This document shows, piece after piece, positions 45,442-54,384 of a stretch of DNA of 64,000 nt. Every line of letters starts with the position of its first letter. Positions within the stretch are counted from its first letter, which is position 1. A model generated the notes under the pieces. That model saw only the letters and a program-made list of their open reading frames with translations, was not told the origin of the DNA and did no database searches. The position numbers were made by a program, and so were the translations under genes. The stretch is from positions 62,001 through 126,000 of the forward strand of contig NZ_JBHJHQ010000009.1 of the NCBI RefSeq assembly GCF_042219825.1, in the 5' to 3' direction. This DNA is from JBHJHP01 sp042219825. GTDB taxonomy: Bacteria; Bacteroidota; Bacteroidia; Bacteroidales; UBA5342.

Positions 45442-48400
45442 TTACTTATTCAGATTAACCATGAACTTAGATACATAAATCTTGTCCTCATTTGTACATC
45501 GTACCAGATAAACACCGGAACGAATATTTAAATCTATGGTATAAAAGCTGCTTTTAACCACATCAGACAGAATCTGCCTTCCATTGACATCGATAACCTG
45601 AAACTTGTATCCCTCTGCATTTTTCATGGTCAGCTGTTGTTTTGCATACCATGTTATAATATGATTTGCAGAAGATTCAAAATTTTCATCCAAATCCGTA
45701 TGAGGATCGTCTCCGGTTTTTGTTTTAACTATATCGTCAGTAGTTGTTATCTTAATGCCATAAAGTGATAAAAGTCCACCTTTAAAAGTTATCTCCACAG
45801 CCTTTTTACCGTTTGTAAGATTTTTGGGAATCGGATAATACCGCACTGCAAAATCCAGTGGAGCAAGACGGGTAATACTTCCCTGTTGCGCAAACTCAAC
45901 ATTATCGGCATACATACTAAAGTTTCCGTAACCGGATGGTTCCTGTCCAAAGTACGTAAGCTGAAGGTAATATTGTGTATCGGGATGTAATTCAGGATCA
46001 AGCAGGTTAAGCTTATAAGCTATAAAACCATCAGCCTGTGCATCGCGAAACCGGTGGTAGGAGTTTCCCCAGAACGGAAACACACCATAACCTGCCCCTG
46101 AAGCACTGTGACGTACATTATGATTCGCTTCACTAACTGCATTACCGGTCAGCACACGATCCGGAATAATGAGTTTTTCCATTTCCGCATCACTGCTGTC
46201 AGCTATTTTCCAGTAAAGCGTATATCGCCTGTGATGCGTATCATAAAATGGTTTTAACACATAGTTTTTTTCCAGTCCGTAAGTTTCAAATTCAAACTTA
46301 CCTTCTGTTTTTCTCAGCCATGAACCTATACTGTCCCTTCTTCCGTTTAACGCCGGAAAATAATCCGGTGGATTCGGATTTGTAATATCCTGTTGAGGCG
46401 TACTGGAGCCTACGTCAGTCTGCCCCACTGCTCCCATGTCTCCTGCCAGCAGTACCGGACCATAAAAAAGTGCAGACACATTGTAATCATCCGGTAAGTC
46501 TTCCATATGAAAATTGCATGGCAATACTATCCTAATTTCATCTCCGGCTGACCAGTTTCCGGAGATTGTTATTTTTTCACCCGGTTCTGCCAATATGGTC
46601 TCCTGGTTGCCGTTGATAAAAATCTTCATGCTCTCTTTTTCTGCCCATGAAGGATAGCGGATGAAAAATGATTTGTTGAAAGAACCGGCATCATTGATCG
46701 TTATATTAATCTCATCAGACGCAGGGAAATCTGTTTTCATTTCCAGCTTTAAACCTGACTCTGAATCTGAGAGCGTTGAAGGAATAAACAGGTTAAGCAG
46801 TATGCCATCATCATTTTTAAAATAGATGGCATCAACGTATTTTACATGACTTTCCATACCAGTTCCAACGCAACACCAGAAATTATTGTAGAGGTTATCG
46901 TACATTTTGAACTGGCCCGGCAACATTCCTGTATAGTAAGTTATCCCCTCGCCTTCCACCGGAGATAAACAGGCCAGAATATGGTTGTAGAGTGTTTTTT
47001 CGTAGTAATCAAGATATTCATCTTTCCCTTCAAGTGTAAAAAGGCGTTTTGCAAGCTTCAGCATATTGTACGACGAGCAGGTTTCGCTGCTTCTTGTTCC
47101 TAGCCGGTAGGTCAGCTGGTCCGGAATACCAAATCGTTCGTTATTTCCGTTACCGCCGTCACACAAGGTATGGTGATCCAGTACCATATTAAAAAAGTTG
47201 TGCCCGGTTTTTCTACTTGTTTCATTTCCACTGTATAAATAATTTACGGTAGAACCCAGGGCCATAGGCACATGAAAATTGGAATGTCTACCGGAAAGAT
47301 CATCGACGTTATTACTCATACTTGTGGCAAAATTTTGCCTGGTAAAACGCAAAGCACCATCAAGGTATTTGGTATGGCCACTTAATGCATAAGCATCCGT
47401 AAGGGTTTCAACATATCCTCCATGTTCCGCCTCAAGTATTTTCTGCATATTGGCTTGATCAAAATTCTGCATCCACATTAAGAGCCAGTCACTGAATTTT
47501 AAAAAGGTAATTCTCGCTTTTTCATTGCCTGTGTACAAATATGCATCGCGAAGTGACGCGAAAATTTTATGATGTGCATAAGGGAAAATACCAACACCGT
47601 TAATATCCCACGGGTGACCGTTCTCATCCCAACCACCAAGGGACACTTTTTTTTCTTTAGCCGTCTTATCAAAAGCCCATGTGGTACCATCGGCAAATGA
47701 AAAGAATCCATCTCCCATAACATCCTGAGCATCAGAAATGATATCAACACATTGATTAGCCCTGTTAAGTAATTCATTATCACCGGTTGCAGCATAACCC
47801 ATTGATACCGAAGACAGATAATGAGCAAATGAACAGCCGTAACCGCCATCTTCCCAACCTCCGTAGTTGGAATACGTATTGATGCCTTTATTATATTTCA
47901 GGGTATTGGCAAACAGCCGGTTTACAACCAATGTTTTCAGATACCCTATTTCTTTATCCTGGGCCTGTTTAATTCTGCTGTTTGTTAACCGGACTTCCTG
48001 ATAATCGTACGAATTCCATAAGGTTTCGATTGCCGGATCAACAGGAGATCCAAAATCCACATTCTGTGATATGTACAAATCAGCTTTTCGTGGCACTTTA
48101 CCCGGAAAGTCATTTCCAATATTTCCCAAAGCAAAGATATCCGGCTTATTATCTCCGTTAAAATCGTCTACAATGTATTGTCCCCCGCTCAAAGGCGCCA
48201 GTGATGACATATCGGGACTGTATCCTTCCGGCGTTGATTTAATGTACTGCATGAAACCACCCTCGCCGTCACCCAGAAGAACATAGGCTTTTTTGGTAAT
48301 GCTTCCGTTTGGTTCAGATAGTTTATCTTTATTGTTTTCTCCGGCATATATAATATCCTGATTGCCATCCTGATTCAGATCCGCAACTGCTACTGCGGCC

Positions 48401-49335
48401 TGCTCAACACCCATAAAACCATTCGCTTCCTGTTCTGTAAAATGACCAGCACCATCAGAAAAGAAAAGAGCAACAGCATAACTTCCCATGAAGGAAGAGT
48501 AATCAAAAGCGACCAGATCAATATGCTGGTCATTATTGAAATCTCCAAATTCAAATCGGGGTTTTGATTTAAAGCTGTAAACTGATTCCACTTTTGAGGC
48601 ATTAAAACTCAAATCACCATTATTGATATAAACATATAATCCGTTTTGTTCATCAATTGAAACTATATCCAGCAAACCATCATTATTCAGATCCACGGTC
48701 TTTGTTTTCCCCTTTACTGTTCCTTTTAGTCCACTGACTTCTGTGGTTAAGGCAAAAACGTTATTACCATCATTCAAGTACGTGTAAACTTTTTTAGGTC
48801 CACCAAATTGTACCAGATCATTGTGCCCATCATTATTGATATCAAGAAACATGACATCACCGTCATACAATCCGTAGTCAAGATCCTGAAGTTTTACAAA
48901 TTTTGTCCGGGTAGCTGTAACAAAACTTACTTCTGCAATAAAGGCCTTTGCATTTGTTGTGGTGGCAGGATATCCTGAGCCACCCTGAAATGCCATTAAA
49001 AACTTTTTATCTCCGGTTTTAAAATAAGCAATGCTCCCGTTATTCAATCCTGAAGCCGACAATACATTTCTCTCAAAACCATTGCCTTTGTTCCTAAGAA
49101 TTGTGATAAAACTGGTATTGAAATCATTATAGTTTGGTCCCATAACCAGAATATCAGGCCTGTTGTCGGAATTAAAATCACCTGTAACAGCACATCCGTT
49201 TGTTGGATTAGCATACAAGCCTTCAAACGAAATACCTGAATTTGAGAATTGATAGAAAATTGTATCCGTACTTGCACTTGATATCGCTGATATCATTATC
49301 CCCAATACAGTAAAAAACAGTAATCGTTTCTTCAT
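45442..49335 (-). CDS. FG-GAP propeller + GH127-type enzyme + T9SS sorting domain fusion
   Basis: 1297 residues. Signal peptide (1-22); seven-bladed FG-GAP/VCBS propeller (about 45-430) with six DxDxDG-like calcium loops starting at Asp53, 165, 215, 265, 319 and 391; GH127-type barrel (about 445-1000) with acid/base Glu733, ligands Glu751 and Cys753, and Cys821-Cys822; DUF6805-like sandwich (about 1020-1190); type-A T9SS sorting domain (about 1225-1297, FQVIDVNGRQILSD ... GVYLVRC). The tail predicts export across the outer membrane and surface attachment. The propeller probably binds glycan or another surface protein. No frame breaks; the fusion is seen directly. Confidence 0.87.
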   Translation of the reverse strand: MKKRLLFFTVLGIMISAISSASTDTIFYQFSNSGISFEGLYANPTNGCAVTGDFNSDNRPDILVMGPNYNDFNTSFITILRNKGNGFERNVLSASGLNNGSIAYFKTGDKKFLMAFQGGSGYPATTTNAKAFIAEVSFVTATRTKFVKLQDLDYGLYDGDVMFLDINNDGHNDLVQFGGPKKVYTYLNDGNNVFALTTEVSGLKGTVKGKTKTVDLNNDGLLDIVSIDEQNGLYVYINNGDLSFNASKVESVYSFKSKPRFEFGDFNNDQHIDLVAFDYSSFMGSYAVALFFSDGAGHFTEQEANGFMGVEQAAVAVADLNQDGNQDIIYAGENNKDKLSEPNGSITKKAYVLLGDGEGGFMQYIKSTPEGYSPDMSSLAPLSGGQYIVDDFNGDNKPDIFALGNIGNDFPGKVPRKADLYISQNVDFGSPVDPAIETLWNSYDYQEVRLTNSRIKQAQDKEIGYLKTLVVNRLFANTLKYNKGINTYSNYGGWEDGGYGCSFAHYLSSVSMGYAATGDNELLNRANQCVDIISDAQDVMGDGFFSFADGTTWAFDKTAKEKKVSLGGWDENGHPWDINGVGIFPYAHHKIFASLRDAYLYTGNEKARITFLKFSDWLLMWMQNFDQANMQKILEAEHGGYVETLTDAYALSGHTKYLDGALRFTRQNFATSMSNNVDDLSGRHSNFHVPMALGSTVNYLYSGNETSRKTGHNFFNMVLDHHTLCDGGNGNNERFGIPDQLTYRLGTRSSETCSSYNMLKLAKRLFTLEGKDEYLDYYEKTLYNHILACLSPVEGEGITYYTGMLPGQFKMYDNLYNNFWCCVGTGMESHVKYVDAIYFKNDDGILLNLFIPSTLSDSESGLKLEMKTDFPASDEINITINDAGSFNKSFFIRYPSWAEKESMKIFINGNQETILAEPGEKITISGNWSAGDEIRIVLPCNFHMEDLPDDYNVSALFYGPVLLAGDMGAVGQTDVGSSTPQQDITNPNPPDYFPALNGRRDSIGSWLRKTEGKFEFETYGLEKNYVLKPFYDTHHRRYTLYWKIADSSDAEMEKLIIPDRVLTGNAVSEANHNVRHSASGAGYGVFPFWGNSYHRFRDAQADGFIAYKLNLLDPELHPDTQYYLQLTYFGQEPSGYGNFSMYADNVEFAQQGSITRLAPLDFAVRYYPIPKNLTNGKKAVEITFKGGLLSLYGIKITTTDDIVKTKTGDDPHTDLDENFESSANHIITWYAKQQLTMKNAEGYKFQVIDVNGRQILSDVVKSSFYTIDLNIRSGVYLVRCTNEDKIYVSKFMVNLNK

Positions 49336-49361
49336 TTCAATAATTTACAGAATTAAAACTA

Positions 49362-50024
49362 TTATTCTAAACCGGTTAAACAAAAAACAACAATCTTTTT
49401 TATATCATCAGTTTCATCGAAATCTATATGTTTTTTTCGACTGAATTCTAAAATTACCGCTTTATGTGGCTTAAATATCTTAATTAATTTTTTCACATTC
49501 GTTATTGCAATATAATCTTCGTTCGGTTTCAGATATATAATTTCTGACATGTTTGTTCTGATGGCTTCATTTAATTGTAATGAATTATACCTCCCGTTTG
49601 ATCCGGTTCCTGATTCAAAATTTGTTATGGATGTAGTTTCTGAATAGCTACCATATGCACTTCCTTTACCTTTTGAAATCATTACCGATTTATACCTGAT
49701 GTAATAATATTGATCTGCAACCTTTACTTTTTCAAAAAAAGCCTCTCCAAAACCATGAACAAAAACGGTTTTATTCACCACTATAGAATCAATGTTTTCG
49801 TAATTCGCAATCGCAAGTATTTCGTTATCTTTTAAAAACACAAACTGTTCATCCAGACTATTGTAATTCAGAGGAATATCTACCGTAGAGCCATCACTGA
49901 AAAAGATATTTCCTGTAACAAAATCATTAAAGTACATACCTTCAAAACCCTTTTCCTGAGCCTGACAATATGCTACTGATGCACTAAGCATAAGTGCTGT
50001 AATGATATGTAAAGTAGTTTTCAT
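49362..50024 (-). CDS. Uncharacterised secreted protein of the PUL
   Basis: 220 residues. Signal peptide MKTTLHIITALMLSASVAYC; Cys20 could also be a lipidation site but the lipobox is poor. The mature part begins KGFEGMYFNDFVTGNIFFSDG, is beta-rich, and ends in a lysine-rich helix (NVKKLIKIFKPHK ... SRKKHIDFDETDDIKKIV). This strand-then-lysine-helix layout resembles a recurrent uncharacterised Bacteroidota family, from memory only. A hairpin lies between it and the gene upstream. It sits between two T9SS-tailed propeller proteins, which hints at a surface or envelope role. No function assigned. Confidence 0.7.
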   Translation of the reverse strand: MKTTLHIITALMLSASVAYCQAQEKGFEGMYFNDFVTGNIFFSDGSTVDIPLNYNSLDEQFVFLKDNEILAIANYENIDSIVVNKTVFVHGFGEAFFEKVKVADQYYYIRYKSVMISKGKGSAYGSYSETTSITNFESGTGSNGRYNSLQLNEAIRTNMSEIIYLKPNEDYIAITNVKKLIKIFKPHKAVILEFSRKKHIDFDETDDIKKIVVFCLTGLE

Positions 50025-50046
50025 TTTATTCCACGGTAAGAAGGAA

Positions 50047-50071
50047 AAGAGAGGAGACAGGCTCCTCTCTT
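50047..50071 (-). terminator. Intercistronic stem-loop inside the PUL operon
   Basis: Perfect 10-bp stem AAGAGAGGAG (50047-50056) with CTCCTCTCTT (50062-50071), loop ACAGG, followed on the minus strand by TTCCTTCTT. Lies in the 53-bp gap behind the free-standing propeller gene. It may act as a leaky terminator or an RNA-stability element separating susC-to-propeller from the enzyme genes. Confidence 0.6.
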
Positions 50072-50077
50072 ACCTAA

Positions 50078-51670
50078 CTAAAAAATGGTCACCTTAACAA
50101 TCCCGGTTTTATTTTCTTTTATCGTTTTTACAAGATAAATTCCCTTTTCATTTAAAGTGATACGTTCAAATTCTGATGTTATAAGAGACATCCGGATTGT
50201 TTTACCTGAGAGTGAAATGATTTCAACAGAAGCACCGTGTTCGTTTTCAACGATAACTGTATTTCCACTGGTGAAAACAGTTGGTGTATAAACCTCAGTT
50301 TTTTGAACCGGACTGATGACCATACCGTTTCCGTAAAATACTTTAGCTGAAGAATTATTGCCATAATAATCCGCACCAGCAGCAACAACATCCGTTTTTT
50401 TGTCGCCATTAAAGTCACCTGTAAGATACCGTCCAAAATTACCTCTTCGGCTCATTGGCACAACAACATCAGTAACATCAAACTGATCATATCCTCCCTC
50501 ACCGTTTCCTAAATACATATAGGTTTTACACTTCCATCCGTCAAGAGCATTCTCTCCACCGAATAAAATATCCTCATTTCCGTCTCCGTCGAAATCTGCA
50601 ACAGCATAATCGGAACGCTGCCCACCATACAGGGTTGTAGCTTCACCGGCTTTATTTTTATGCTCCAATTCTGTAAAGGTACCGTCACCGTTGTTTTTAA
50701 AAATCTTAAAAAAGAAATTCCAGGGTTCACCAAACATACCTGTCACTGTAACGATAATATCCTTTTGTTTATCGTTATTAAAATCAACCATCATCACCTG
50801 TGATGCATCATCACTACCTTCAACAGCTCCACCCAATGTAGCTTCATCAAATGCCATGATAAGTTTTTCCTGGAAAACACCGGATCCGTCATTAATATAG
50901 ACATAAGCACCTCCTGAAGCACCCTGGATTGCCATGGCAAGATCAAGATCGCCATCGTTGTCAACATCACCTTTTACAGTAAACAAATTGGCGGCCGGAG
51001 TTATTCCTGATTCATCCTGTAGGATAAAATAGTTTTCGGTATCGTTCAGATATACATTGGCCTGTGCCACCCATGTATCAACACCATCCCAGCCATTCTG
51101 AAAGATATCCACATATCCGTCTCCATCAATATCCAAAAACAGTATTGATCCTCTGCCTGCCCCAAAATCAAGTTCCTGTAAAACTTCCATTGAGTAACCT
51201 AACGCATTTTTAGAAAGTTTAAACACCATTGCCTTAAATGGATTTGTCCAGTTTCCCAATGCACCGCCCTGAACTGCAACAAGGTATGAACCATCACTCT
51301 GTAAATAACAATCAACAGCTCCGTTACCGGCAATAGGGAATTCATCATTACTGTAAGCCAGAGTGGGTGCACCTGTACTGCTACCTTCATAAACTCTGAA
51401 ATAACCGAGTTTTCCGGTTTCATTATTTTGTCCATGTAATCCGGTAAGAATAAAGTCATCGATTCCGTCTGCGTTGAAATCGCCAACTGTACCTTTTATT
51501 CCGTTTTCACCTGCCTCTGCAGTTCCGTCACCATTCAGATAGGATATATCCCAGGTGAAACCTGCATCAGTCAGTATGCCTGATAAGTCGTGTGTTGGAG
51601 GAAGAGTAACCTGCGCTTTGATGAATCCTGCAACAAAAATAAATGCAAAAAGTAAAACATTCTTTTTCAT
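50078..51670 (-). CDS. Free-standing FG-GAP/VCBS propeller with T9SS sorting domain (candidate surface glycan-binding protein)
   Basis: 530 residues. Signal peptide (MKKNVLLFAFIFVAGFIKAQ), a propeller of about seven blades (30-450) with six calcium-loop motifs starting at Asp64, 180, 235, 296, 359 and 419 (for example LDIDGDGYVD), and a C-terminal sorting domain (about 470-530, VEIISLSGKTI ... KGIYLVK). No catalytic domain. It occupies the place after susC-susD-DUF3823 where PULs often encode a surface glycan-binding protein. Motif spacing parallels the propeller of the 1297-residue fusion, so the two are paralogues. Function inferred. Confidence 0.82.
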   Translation of the reverse strand: MKKNVLLFAFIFVAGFIKAQVTLPPTHDLSGILTDAGFTWDISYLNGDGTAEAGENGIKGTVGDFNADGIDDFILTGLHGQNNETGKLGYFRVYEGSSTGAPTLAYSNDEFPIAGNGAVDCYLQSDGSYLVAVQGGALGNWTNPFKAMVFKLSKNALGYSMEVLQELDFGAGRGSILFLDIDGDGYVDIFQNGWDGVDTWVAQANVYLNDTENYFILQDESGITPAANLFTVKGDVDNDGDLDLAMAIQGASGGAYVYINDGSGVFQEKLIMAFDEATLGGAVEGSDDASQVMMVDFNNDKQKDIIVTVTGMFGEPWNFFFKIFKNNGDGTFTELEHKNKAGEATTLYGGQRSDYAVADFDGDGNEDILFGGENALDGWKCKTYMYLGNGEGGYDQFDVTDVVVPMSRRGNFGRYLTGDFNGDKKTDVVAAGADYYGNNSSAKVFYGNGMVISPVQKTEVYTPTVFTSGNTVIVENEHGASVEIISLSGKTIRMSLITSEFERITLNEKGIYLVKTIKENKTGIVKVTIF

Positions 51671-51694
51671 AATAAATCTATTTAAGATTAAACA

Positions 51695-52483
51695 TTAATG
51701 ATATAAATTGTAAACTTCATCCGGGATATCAACTTTAATCACATTTGAAAAAAGCAATACATCATTACTTTTATTGGTTTTTATTGATAACCTGGCAAAT
51801 AAATATTTTCGATAATTTGAAGCGGTATAGGTTGAACTGTAGTATTTAGCCATATCTATTTTTAATTCAAGGGGTGAACTTATATCAACAGGCCTGTTTA
51901 CACTTCCCCTTTTACTTGCGATGGGAGAACTTGGATCGTAGGTAACATTTAAGCCTATGTTCAAAGCTACCCCAAGTACCTTCGTTGCATTTTCTCCGTC
52001 AGGGATATCGGTATCGTTCACCAGTTTTTCTATTTCAACTGCAGCTATCAGGTAATTATCCTCAAAACTGAAGCTGATGGTTTTAAATTCATAATATGGA
52101 ATAACCTGAACCTCAAGTGCTTTTTCTCCACTCAGGTTAAACGCAATGGTATCAGGAATACCTTCAGCAGTAGTATTTTCCCAGCCGGACCAGATCCATG
52201 GTGCATTCAAACTCTCACCACTTGGTATGATTTCATAGTAACCATCAAAAAGCAAGGCATTAAACTCGCCATCCTGATTGATATGAACATTAATCTTATT
52301 CGGATTGGTATATTGTGGTTGCCACAATTCAAACATATACCCTTCCTGGGTTTGCAAAGGTTTATCCCCAACCATAAGTTTACCCTGGAATACTGCTTTG
52401 GGAGGCGCATAATTATCGACTTCACAGTTGTAAAACAGAATACTTACGATAAAAACCAATATGTAATTTAATTTTATTTTCAT
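51695..52483 (-). CDS. DUF3823-type PUL lipoprotein
   Basis: 262 residues. Lipoprotein signal with Cys20 (ILFYNC). The first domain (VFQGKLMVGDKPLQTQEG, MFELWQPQY, FNALLFDGYYEIIP) matches DUF3823, a beta-sandwich found beside SusC/SusD pairs; a second beta domain follows. Likely exposed at the surface and helping the transporter to hold glycan. Lies 10 bp after susD. Confidence 0.82.
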   Translation of the reverse strand: MKIKLNYILVFIVSILFYNCEVDNYAPPKAVFQGKLMVGDKPLQTQEGYMFELWQPQYTNPNKINVHINQDGEFNALLFDGYYEIIPSGESLNAPWIWSGWENTTAEGIPDTIAFNLSGEKALEVQVIPYYEFKTISFSFEDNYLIAAVEIEKLVNDTDIPDGENATKVLGVALNIGLNVTYDPSSPIASKRGSVNRPVDISSPLELKIDMAKYYSSTYTASNYRKYLFARLSIKTNKSNDVLLFSNVIKVDIPDEVYNLYH

Positions 52484-52493
52484 GGCTGCAGTT

Positions 52494-54380
52494 TTAGTTC
52501 TGAAATGGATTTTTAATCAGTAATGGATTCGCATTAAGTGCACTTACCGGGAAAGCATTGTAATAATTACCTACTCTGAAATATCTGGCCCGTAAAAATT
52601 CAGGCGCAATATCTTTTCTGACAAATATGTATTTTTCATGCGTTTCATGGCCAGGTCTGATCACCTTGTAAGGCCATAATCCGCTTATAACGGCATCCGG
52701 ATTATCCATTTGTCCGTTGAACAGTTCATGTGCTTTTCGCCATCTGATCAGGTCAAACAGCCGGTGCCCTTCAAAAGCAAGTTCCACTCTTCTCTCGTGC
52801 CGGATCCTGTCCAGTGATATTTCATCAAGCAAAGCTATTCCGGCTCGTTCCCTCAGCCTGTTGATGTAAATTAACGCATCATCTGTTTCACCCAGTTCAA
52901 AGGCAGCTTCTGCTGCATTTAACAGCACTTCGCCAAAGCGGTACCTTACAAATGCAACACTGCTACGGCCTAAACCGGCTTCTTCTCCTGCTTCGATAAA
53001 TTTTCTGATATAAAAACCTGTCCGGCTGACCTCGGTTTCGTTGTGAGGACCGTCTTCGCCAGTTCTGATGTATGTTTCATTTGTTGATGGATCAGTATAG
53101 GTTGAATTGCTTTCACTGGCAAATGACGGACGTTCAACAAAATCATAATCAGCACCGTTCCATACCGCCAATCCGGCCTGTATGTCCAGATTGTTCCCGT
53201 TGAATGATGAACCTGGTAACATGAGTGTTCCGGACAAACGCGGATCTCTGTCATTAAAAATGTCACCTACGTTTGCATAATACACATAACTATTGCTTTC
53301 ATCACCCGGAATCTCCCTGTCCTTCAGTTTTTCCGTGTTACCATCAAGGGTCTCAAAAGCCTCCACCAAATTCAATGAGGGATTAATGTATGAACCCCCA
53401 CCTGAAAGATACCTTAGAGATCGTGCTATATTGTTGTATGTAAATCCATGTGTTTTTCCTGAAATATCGAAGTCCTCAACGAATATTGCTTCAGGATTCT
53501 GGTCATCTTTAGCAATAAAAAGTTCAGCGAAGTTTCCCTCCGGATCAGAACCATTCTTATACAAATCGTAACCTTCAGGTAAATCCATAATTTGTTGGCA
53601 TGCATCCAGACTTAACTGAAAATAATGGTCTGCACGTGCTGCCGGTATCCCAACTTCCCCACCATCGAGACGAACGGGAGTTGACATCGTACTGTTGTAT
53701 TTGGCCAGTGTTGCAGCATACAGAGCAGCTCTTGCTTTTACTGCCAGGCAGGCACCTTCTGAGGCCCTGTTCTTAAACCTATTGTTTCCCAGTTTAAAAA
53801 CCGACTCTATTTCCGTCAGTTCATCAATGATAAAGGTGTAAATCTCATCCTCAGTATTTCTGGGCCTTCTGAATTCAGTCATATCTGCTCCGTTTTCATA
53901 CCTGATATATTCAGTGATTAAGGGAACACCGCCCATGCGTTTAACCAGTTCAAAGTAGACATAGGCCCTTAAAAAACGTCCTTCTGCCAGGTAATAGTCC
54001 ACCTTGTCACCAGATAGATTTGTTGCATCGTCCGGCAGATTCTGAATAAAATAGTTGACATCTTTCAATAGACCGTAATCATAATACGTCAGATAAGAGT
54101 AACTGTAGTTTTCCCAGTCATTGGTTCCGGCAGATTTACCGCCATTCATGGATTCATCTGTAATTGTGGAAATGGTGTTTATATCCCCATCCAAACTACC
54201 AATATCCGGTAGTCTTGAGTAAATATTCGCCAGAAAACTGTTGATCAGTGCTTCTGAAGTGAACACCATATCTTCTTTAAGCTTTGTTTTTGATTCCCTC
54301 TCAAGCCAATCTGTACATGAACCGAATAACAAAGAGAAGGTAAGTATTGAGCTTATTAATAGTATTTGCCTGGTTTTCAT
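52494..54380 (-). CDS. SusD/RagB-family nutrient-binding lipoprotein
   Basis: 628 residues. Lipobox FGSC with Cys22, then the SusD core: TPR-like helices (ALINSFLANIYSRLP, YYLAEGRFLRAYVYFELVKRMGGVPLITE) and the C-terminal RYRFGEVLLNAAEAAFELGETDDALIYINRLRERAG and ERRVELAFEGHRLFDLIRWRKA motifs. SusD acts as a hinged lid on the SusC channel and binds the incoming oligosaccharide. It lies 4 bp after susC, the fixed pair arrangement. Confidence 0.95.
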   Translation of the reverse strand: MKTRQILLISSILTFSLLFGSCTDWLERESKTKLKEDMVFTSEALINSFLANIYSRLPDIGSLDGDINTISTITDESMNGGKSAGTNDWENYSYSYLTYYDYGLLKDVNYFIQNLPDDATNLSGDKVDYYLAEGRFLRAYVYFELVKRMGGVPLITEYIRYENGADMTEFRRPRNTEDEIYTFIIDELTEIESVFKLGNNRFKNRASEGACLAVKARAALYAATLAKYNSTMSTPVRLDGGEVGIPAARADHYFQLSLDACQQIMDLPEGYDLYKNGSDPEGNFAELFIAKDDQNPEAIFVEDFDISGKTHGFTYNNIARSLRYLSGGGSYINPSLNLVEAFETLDGNTEKLKDREIPGDESNSYVYYANVGDIFNDRDPRLSGTLMLPGSSFNGNNLDIQAGLAVWNGADYDFVERPSFASESNSTYTDPSTNETYIRTGEDGPHNETEVSRTGFYIRKFIEAGEEAGLGRSSVAFVRYRFGEVLLNAAEAAFELGETDDALIYINRLRERAGIALLDEISLDRIRHERRVELAFEGHRLFDLIRWRKAHELFNGQMDNPDAVISGLWPYKVIRPGHETHEKYIFVRKDIAPEFLRARYFRVGNYYNAFPVSALNANPLLIKNPFQN

Positions 54381-54384
54381 AGTA

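Noticed and set aside
45442..49335. Integrin-like adhesion protein, suggested by the FG-GAP repeats
   Set aside because: The calcium-loop propeller is shared by many bacterial secreted proteins and here is fused to a complete glycosidase; no adhesion domain is present.
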